Of a DNA stretch of 64,000 nt, positions 58,105-64,000 are shown piece after piece. The stretch lies in the NCBI GenBank assembly GCA_005888755.1, contig VBBQ01000030.1:1-64000 (forward strand), given 5' to 3'. Source of the stretch: Candidatus Bathyarchaeota archaeon. GTDB lineage: Archaea > Thermoproteota > Bathyarchaeia > 40CM-2-53-6. The translations under genes and the position numbers were made by a program. The stretch's first letter is position 1. Each line of letters starts with the position of its first letter. Under the pieces are notes generated by a model. It was not told where the DNA came from. It saw only the letters and a list, made by a program, of their open reading frames with translations, and made no database searches.

Positions 58105-58719
58105 TTGGCAGAAAAACGAACAGTTTCCAAACGCCAACTGGAAATTCAGCTTGGAAGGCTGAAGATCTTTCAGACCCCCAAGTTGGGGCTCGAACAGTAT
58201 CCCGTTTCTCCCGAAGTAGCGGCTGAACTGCTATACATGGCCGGATTCGAACATCGCGACTTGAAGGGTGAAACAATCGATCTCGGAACCGGAACTGGGC
58301 GTCTAGCGATTGGTGCTGCCATAACCGGGTCCATGAAAGTCGTTGGCGTAGATATCGATGAGACAGCTATTGCTTTGGCGCGAGAGAATGCGGTGTCGGC
58401 CGGAGTCAAGGTCGAGTGGCTAGTGTCGGACATTGATGATGTTGAAGGAAAATATGACACCGTAATAATGAACCCTCCATATGGGACGCGGTCTCCCCAT
58501 CTTGATGTCCGATTTCTTGAACGCGCTTTCGAGCTTGCCCCTATCTCGTATTCAATTCACAAGAGTTCGACCAGAGATTATCTTAGGGGTGTTATTGCAA
58601 AGAAGAATCGGAAGGTTGACGCCGTGCGTAGCATGAGTCTATACATTCCCAACCTCTTCCCATTTCATCACAAGAGATGGGAGAACGTCAAGGTCGACTT
58701 GTATCGGATAGTATCCTAG
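58105..58719 (+). CDS. METTL5-like class I SAM-dependent nucleic-acid methyltransferase (TTG start)
   Basis: IDLGTGTGRLAIGAA (SAM site) and MNPPYGTRSPHLDVRFLERAF (NPPY/F motif). Confidence 0.88.
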   Translation: MAEKRTVSKRQLEIQLGRLKIFQTPKLGLEQYPVSPEVAAELLYMAGFEHRDLKGETIDLGTGTGRLAIGAAITGSMKVVGVDIDETAIALARENAVSAGVKVEWLVSDIDDVEGKYDTVIMNPPYGTRSPHLDVRFLERAFELAPISYSIHKSSTRDYLRGVIAKKNRKVDAVRSMSLYIPNLFPFHHKRWENVKVDLYRIVS

Positions 58720-58990
58720 GGTCCCTGATTCTTCTCCTCACTTGAGTCGGATGGTATTCTAAGGGACCCTCCTTGGTTTTGGACTCCCGGTGAAGGCATG
58801 CTCGGTGATGGATTGGAAATGGTTGTTACCACTGGTATTTTCGGATGTCTTGGACGAAGTTTGCCCAGCTGACGGCCCACCTTGCGAAGCAAGGCCGGTT
58901 GATTTGACCCGCTCGGCCTGGATTTGCCGCGCAGAAGTATGTATGTAGTCAGGAATGACGTCACTCCAAGTATTACTCCAGTCCAGACGT
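58716..58990 (-). CDS. Possible small single-TM protein after the MMPL gene; start uncertain
   Basis: VWTGVILGVTSFLTTYILLRGKSRPSGSNQ... within the 58716-59171 ORF. Confidence 0.3.
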
Positions 58991-61900
58991 TGTCTGGTTT
59001 ACGAGGCCCTGGAGATACTGGTTGTTGATGTAGTCCAGATAGAGTACGAGTCCGAGCCCTACGATCGCAAAGGTTTCGACCGTTACTGCGAGCTTTGTTG
59101 TCATTGGTATGGGCGGTATGAGTTTCTCTTCTGGGGTGATTGGCACTCTTCTTATCCGTCCTGGGGCCCACCAGTTGAGACGCTTCATGTGCCTCATTAT
59201 TGATGGTACAAGATAGACTCGGGTGAGAGTTGCGTCGAGAATGACGACTATGAAGAATGCAAGTCCGAGCTGTTGCAGCATAGGTATTTCCGAGAGCATC
59301 ATGGTTCCGAAGGCGCCCGCTGTCACTAGACCAGTGGCTGTGATTATGCCTCCAGTGCGTTCTACTGCAGTCTCGATGGCCTCATCATCTTTCGCGCCGC
59401 CAACCACATACTCCCTGATCCTAGTTACTAGGAATATGTCGTAGTCAAGTCCCAGTCCGAGCATTATCACAAGCAGCATGATTGGTAGTATCCAGATCAG
59501 TTCCATTCCAACGTAGGTGTGGAAGATGTAGATGACCGCGGCCATAGCCCAGGAAATGCTGAGAAGTATCGTGAAGATAAGCCGGAGCGGGGTGAAGATC
59601 GAGCCCAGAGCGATCATGAGAACTACGAAGACTCCGACGAGGACTAACGCTGTCATGTTGAAGTAGTCGGCTGCGCTTGAGTTGGCAAGATCTGCGACAG
59701 AAGCGGTTTCTCCCCCTACAAGCATTGTGGATCCAGCGAGCAGCTTGTCGTTGCCCTGCAAACTATTGATGTTCTGTCGGATTTTTGTGAGCGTGGTGAT
59801 GGCCTGGTCCGTGTAAGGCTCGTTGGACAGGTTAGCCCAGACCATTGCCGATTTCCCATCGCTTCCGAGGAAGGGCTTCATGCTTCTGATCATTGCTTGC
59901 TGTTGAGCCGTGTTTAGCTGGCTGAACGATGAGTAGGGGATCGGGTCGCCTGAAGGATGTGTAAGCCCATAGACTTTCGACACGCCGGAGATCGACAATG
60001 TCGAGTTCTCTGCATAGGAGAGGGATCGCAGAGCAGTGACGTTGATCCAATTGTCGGTTGCGAGCAGGACTGGCGTTTGCACTATCGTGTAGGTTGGGGT
60101 TATGGTGCCAGGTCCGAAACCTTGGACCATGCTGTTGTAGCCGGCCCTGCTCTCAAGAGAGTTTGGAACTTGGGATATGAGGTCGTGGCTTGTCTGGCTG
60201 GAAAGCACCGTACTCGTAGCTGGTAAACTGACGGCCAAGGCGACGATGAGGATCAGCTTCGAATGCTTTGCCGTGAATCTTGCGGCACGGGCGTAGTAGC
60301 TACTTCCTTTGGCTTTCTTCTTTCTCCAAAGACCTAGCCCCCCGGGCCAGAATATCTTGTCCCCGAACATGGACAGAATCGCTGGCACGAGGGTGAGGGC
60401 GACCAGTAGCGCTATGGATATACCCATCATCACAGCAATCCCGATAGAGCGCAGCATTCCAAAGCCGGCAATAGCGAGGCTTCCGAACGCTATGACAACG
60501 GTTGCTCCACTCGTGGCGATGCTCTCGCCTGCCCATGTCACTGCCCTCTCAACCGCATCCTTCTTTCCTCTTCCCATCCGTCTCTCCTCAGCGTATCGGC
60601 TGACGAGAAATATGCAGTAGTCTGACCCGGCCCCGAACATGGCGACGGGCAAGAGTGTCAGAATCAAGAAGTGTACGCTGGTGAACCACGTGCCAATTAC
60701 GTAGACTAGGCCGAAGGCTATGCCCACTGATATTCCGATGGCGGATACAGGGATTAGTGGGGCTGCGAGAGAGGCGAAGAATATGCCGACGATGACGACA
60801 ATCAATAGGACGGTGATGGGGTCTATGCGTTCCACGTCTCTGATCGATTCTGTTTCAATATCATAATTGAACGCTGGAGCACCTGTGACGTAGACGAGGA
60901 GGTCGGTGTTGCTGAGGTTGTTCGCTTGTTTAACATCTGTTCTTATGCTGGCGATGCTGTTCTTGGGGTCCAGTCCGTTAGTCTTGAAATCCAGTATTAG
61001 CAACATAGTGTCGTTGGATCCCGAGATGAACTGGGTGTAGACATCGTGGCTTGGCTGGACTGGATAGCTCTTGATGCTGTAGTTTCGAAGAAGTGTCCCT
61101 GCAAGGGTTGTAAAATCTACGAAACCTGCTGAGGCGCCTAACAAATAGATCTGGTTGATGATGAAAGTTTGAGTTGGGGTTGCGTTGACCATTTTCGAGA
61201 AAGTGTTGATGACGAAGGTCTGAATCACGGTTGGGTCGTTCCAGTAATTGTTTGAACACGTGTTCGGGCAGAAGTTGTAGAGGTTGAAGAATTCGGCAGC
61301 GTCGACAAACAGGGTTCGAGATGACGCGTCAGTTATGCTTGACATGAAGAATGGTGTTGTGATGTTGTAGTATGCCGGTTGAGTTACGAGTAGCGGGCCT
61401 CCTTTGGTCACGTTCTGGGCTCTGGCTAATGGTGGCGCGACTATCGTCAGCTGTGTTTGAGTGTAGGTAGAAGCGGTGAATGTCTTGTTCCATGACTGGT
61501 AGAACAGGTTCTCGTATGCAAGAGCGATGGCGTGGTAGGCTTGGGGAGTTTGCGAAGATATGATTGGCCATGCGGACTGGTTGGCTTTCTGGTTGTAGGC
61601 GGCGACCTGTGCCTGTGTTATGTTGAAGGGTCCGGAGTTTACTAGGGTCGTCCACTGGGTTGCGTAGATTGCAGGTATGCCGAATTCGAGAGACGTGGCA
61701 AGGCTGGTCAGGTTCTTCTCTTGATAGAGCTGGAGGTGAACCAGGCTGGTATAGCCGACGAGTAGCTGGTAGTAGATATCGTAGATGCTTGTGACGTTGC
61801 TGAGGTTCGTAATGCTTCGGTCGTTATGGAGGGTCTTGTTGAACGTTAGAGTGAAATCGCGCACATCGTTGCCTCTCACATCCGTTGAGGTGATTACCAC

Positions 61901-62119
61901 GACGACGCTACTGCCCTGGCTAATGCTGAACTCTTTGCTGACGATGGATTGAGCGATGCTGGACTCCGACGTCTTAGGGTTGTACGCAGTCTCAGTGTAG
62001 ACGATAACGCTCTGAACTTGGAGAATGGCGGGGACGCTTAGCGCGAGGGCTACCAGCCAGATGACGAAGACCGCCCGGTTGTGCTTAATGATAGTACGGG
62101 CTAGCCTTGTAAAGAGCAA
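58973..62119 (-). CDS. MMPL-family RND transporter (second copy)
   Basis: FGAGSDYCIFLVSRYAEE and LGLGLDYDIFLVTRIREY motifs; 1048 aa. Confidence 0.93.
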   Translation of the reverse strand: MLFTRLARTIIKHNRAVFVIWLVALALSVPAILQVQSVIVYTETAYNPKTSESSIAQSIVSKEFSISQGSSVVVVITSTDVRGNDVRDFTLTFNKTLHNDRSITNLSNVTSIYDIYYQLLVGYTSLVHLQLYQEKNLTSLATSLEFGIPAIYATQWTTLVNSGPFNITQAQVAAYNQKANQSAWPIISSQTPQAYHAIALAYENLFYQSWNKTFTASTYTQTQLTIVAPPLARAQNVTKGGPLLVTQPAYYNITTPFFMSSITDASSRTLFVDAAEFFNLYNFCPNTCSNNYWNDPTVIQTFVINTFSKMVNATPTQTFIINQIYLLGASAGFVDFTTLAGTLLRNYSIKSYPVQPSHDVYTQFISGSNDTMLLILDFKTNGLDPKNSIASIRTDVKQANNLSNTDLLVYVTGAPAFNYDIETESIRDVERIDPITVLLIVVIVGIFFASLAAPLIPVSAIGISVGIAFGLVYVIGTWFTSVHFLILTLLPVAMFGAGSDYCIFLVSRYAEERRMGRGKKDAVERAVTWAGESIATSGATVVIAFGSLAIAGFGMLRSIGIAVMMGISIALLVALTLVPAILSMFGDKIFWPGGLGLWRKKKAKGSSYYARAARFTAKHSKLILIVALAVSLPATSTVLSSQTSHDLISQVPNSLESRAGYNSMVQGFGPGTITPTYTIVQTPVLLATDNWINVTALRSLSYAENSTLSISGVSKVYGLTHPSGDPIPYSSFSQLNTAQQQAMIRSMKPFLGSDGKSAMVWANLSNEPYTDQAITTLTKIRQNINSLQGNDKLLAGSTMLVGGETASVADLANSSAADYFNMTALVLVGVFVVLMIALGSIFTPLRLIFTILLSISWAMAAVIYIFHTYVGMELIWILPIMLLVIMLGLGLDYDIFLVTRIREYVVGGAKDDEAIETAVERTGGIITATGLVTAGAFGTMMLSEIPMLQQLGLAFFIVVILDATLTRVYLVPSIMRHMKRLNWWAPGRIRRVPITPEEKLIPPIPMTTKLAVTVETFAIVGLGLVLYLDYINNQYLQGLVNQTTSGLE

Positions 62120-62272
62120 TCCATTCCCTCTTTGAGGGTGTGAAACGAGCGGGGAACGTGCTGAGCGTCATAAAGCCGTACTGTAACCCTGAACTCTTTG
62201 CCGAGGCGAATCCGGGGCGTTGAGTATGTCTATATGGCGAAACTGAGCAGAATCTAGCGTAGGCGAGCGTGG

Positions 62273-63100
62273 ATGAAACCGATAAGCCTCCTACTAGCCC
62301 AAACCGGTCCCAGACTTGGGAACAAGGAGCAAAATCTACGGCAGATCTCGGAACAAGCCGCTAAGGCTCGGAAGAAGAACGTTGATCTGTTGATCTTTCC
62401 TGAGCTACACCTGACAGGGTATACGATGCGGGACGAGGTCTCCCATTTGGCAGAGTCGATTCCAGGTCCCAGCACACGGAAGGTCGAGAGAGTGGCCAAA
62501 GAGTATGGTGTTCACATTATCTTCGGCATGCCCGAGGAGAGCGAGGTCAAGGGAGTAATCCACAACACAGCAGTGTTTGTCGGCCCGAAAGGGTTGATTG
62601 GGAGGTACAGGAAGATCCATCTTCCAACGCATTCTGTTTTCGAGGAGCGTCGGTATTATCGTCCGGGACATGAAGCACCAGTGTTCAAGACAGATATAGG
62701 AACCATCGGTTTGAACATCTGTTACGATCTCTACTTTCCCGAGCTGACTCGCCTGCAGGCTTTGCAGGGCGCACAGCTGGTCGTATGTATTTCCGCGAGC
62801 CCCGGGTTGCGGCGGAGGTTCTTCGAGGGGTTCTGTTTGAGCCGAGCGATGGAGAACGCTGTCTACCTCGCCTATGTCAACCGGGTTGGCATTGAGGAGG
62901 GATTGCAGTTCTGGGGTGGAAGTAGAGTAATCGCGCCGAATGGTTCCGTTCTAGCTCAGTGCAAGTATGATGTGGAGGAGTTTCAGACCTGTAAGGTGGA
63001 TCTGGGCGAGGTTTCTCGGGCTAGAGTATTCATTCCAACGATAAAGGACCTGGAACCGGGCCTCTTTGACCTACTGAGAATCAAGAGTCGAGAAGCATAG
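62273..63100 (+). CDS. Carbon-nitrogen hydrolase (nitrilase superfamily)
   Basis: Catalytic E (LLIFPELHLTGY), K (YRKIHLPT), C (LNICYDLYFPE). Confidence 0.93.
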   Translation: MKPISLLLAQTGPRLGNKEQNLRQISEQAAKARKKNVDLLIFPELHLTGYTMRDEVSHLAESIPGPSTRKVERVAKEYGVHIIFGMPEESEVKGVIHNTAVFVGPKGLIGRYRKIHLPTHSVFEERRYYRPGHEAPVFKTDIGTIGLNICYDLYFPELTRLQALQGAQLVVCISASPGLRRRFFEGFCLSRAMENAVYLAYVNRVGIEEGLQFWGGSRVIAPNGSVLAQCKYDVEEFQTCKVDLGEVSRARVFIPTIKDLEPGLFDLLRIKSREA

Positions 63101-63262
63101 AATCAAGGTTTCATGAAGGGCGGGGCGCGAAAATCGACCACCCCCGGGGGGGTCACTGTGAAAAGAATATTTGGGAAAATGGTTGGCGAGAATGAAAGGC
63201 TACGAAACCAAGTGTGATGTCGTCTAACAACAATACCGCGGCTTGGGGGTAAGCCAAGGTTC

Positions 63263-63322
63263 GCGCCGAGATCCTCATTCCAGTCATTACGAAATCTCCT
63301 GAAAACCAGGCCTAATCGGCGC
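63263..63322 (+). other. Structured intergenic sequence upstream of rpl10e (possible ncRNA or leader)
   Basis: Perfect 7-bp complement GCGCCGA (63263-63269)/TCGGCGC (63316-63322) enclosing CCTG-AAAAC-CAGG; preceded by GGCTT-GGGGGT-AAGCC. Confidence 0.35.
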
Positions 63323-63442
63323 TTGCCGGGGCTAACTCATGAACAAAACGGCACAAAACGCAATCCTTGGAATCATTTCAGCCTACAAGCTCGCAACAAC
63401 CCTCATTAGCACCCTCAGCTAATGCCCGTATGGTATTTGCTC

Positions 63443-63964
63443 ATGAAGGGTCGTAACTATCGTTCCCCGTCGGGCCAAGCATTCACCCGGATGAAATACA
63501 TCCACGGGTCCCCTGCGCCTAAGGTTTCCAAGTTCAACATGGGAGACTTGTCCATGCAGTTCGCCCGGAGAATCCGCTTGGTGGCCAGAGAGCATGTGCA
63601 GATTCGTCATAACGCGCTGGAATCTGCTCGTGTATCCGCGAACAAGGTTCTGACCGACAGGTGGGGAGAAACAGGATACCGATTACAGCTGTGCGTGTAC
63701 CCGCATATTATTCTCCGAGAAAACAAGATGATCGCCACTGCCGGAGCTGACAGATTACAGGAAGGCATGAGGCGAGCCTTCGGAAAACCCACCGGCAGAG
63801 CAGCCAGAGTCGAAAACGGTCAGGACCTCTTCATCATCTACGTTCCCGAGGATGGCGTCGAAACTGCGAAGAAAGCATTGGAAGTCGCCGGAACAAAGAT
63901 GCCGATGAAAACCCGGATCATAGTCGAAGAACCAGTCGCACCGCCAATACCCGCAGGAGCCTAG
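63443..63964 (+). CDS. rpl10e: Ribosomal protein L10e (L16/L10ae family)
   Basis: MKGRNYRSPSGQAFTRMKYIHGSPAPKVSKFNMGD; HVQIRHNALESARVSANK; LQLCVYPHIILREN. Listed ORF starts at 63422. Confidence 0.94.
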   Translation: MKGRNYRSPSGQAFTRMKYIHGSPAPKVSKFNMGDLSMQFARRIRLVAREHVQIRHNALESARVSANKVLTDRWGETGYRLQLCVYPHIILRENKMIATAGADRLQEGMRRAFGKPTGRAARVENGQDLFIIYVPEDGVETAKKALEVAGTKMPMKTRIIVEEPVAPPIPAGA

Positions 63965-64000
63965 CCATTGCCCAGGCCTGACGCTATAGTTGTCCGGCTT

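Noticed and set aside
60978-61655. Minus-strand ORFs within the second MMPL gene
   Set aside because: Alternative frames of the 1048-aa transporter, with no independent support.
63240-63330. Possible tRNA (GGTTCGCGCC and a 7-bp terminal stem)
   Set aside because: The span between the arms is too short, the T-arm does not pair, and no anticodon arm is evident.
1-64000. CRISPR array, transposase, integrase, rRNA
   Set aside because: Read through for regularly spaced repeats and for transposase/integrase motifs in the ORF translations; none recognised. Not proof of absence for diverged or truncated elements.

Overview
This 64-kb window is archaeal chromosomal DNA. Diagnostic genes are orc1/cdc6, mre11-rad50, dph2, a DUF99 protein and ribosomal protein L10e. 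Gene content is compatible with a thaumarchaeal/Nitrososphaeria-type or related lineage, but I cannot fix the taxonomy by eye. The gene set is mostly housekeeping plus many membrane and secreted proteins: PiT transporter, two MMPL/RND exporters, a CDF transporter, an S9 peptidase, YVTN and Ig-like surface proteins, a cupredoxin, and a DUF1326/DUF2182 pair. I saw no rRNA, convincing tRNA, CRISPR array or transposase. Main observations: (1) a ~240-nt non-coding element occurs twice, upstream of orc1/cdc6 (~2085-2326, minus) and at ~49862-50110 (plus); it carries a G-string/TATTGCACAG core, and the first copy lies next to ORB-like motifs, suggesting a replication origin or an unrecognised ncRNA family; (2) a possible cobalamin-uptake locus (BtuF-like protein, ECF S-component-like protein, DUF4430-like protein, secreted alpha/alpha-toroid protein resembling a split transcobalamin) has an identical 18-bp operator-like palindrome in two divergent promoters; (3) an SBP_bac_5 protein appears circularly permuted; (4) VIT1/CCC1, HxlR and MtrA-like genes are broken or split by frameshifts; (5) rad50 and an ABC ATPase lack ATG/GTG/TTG starts where homology demands them.
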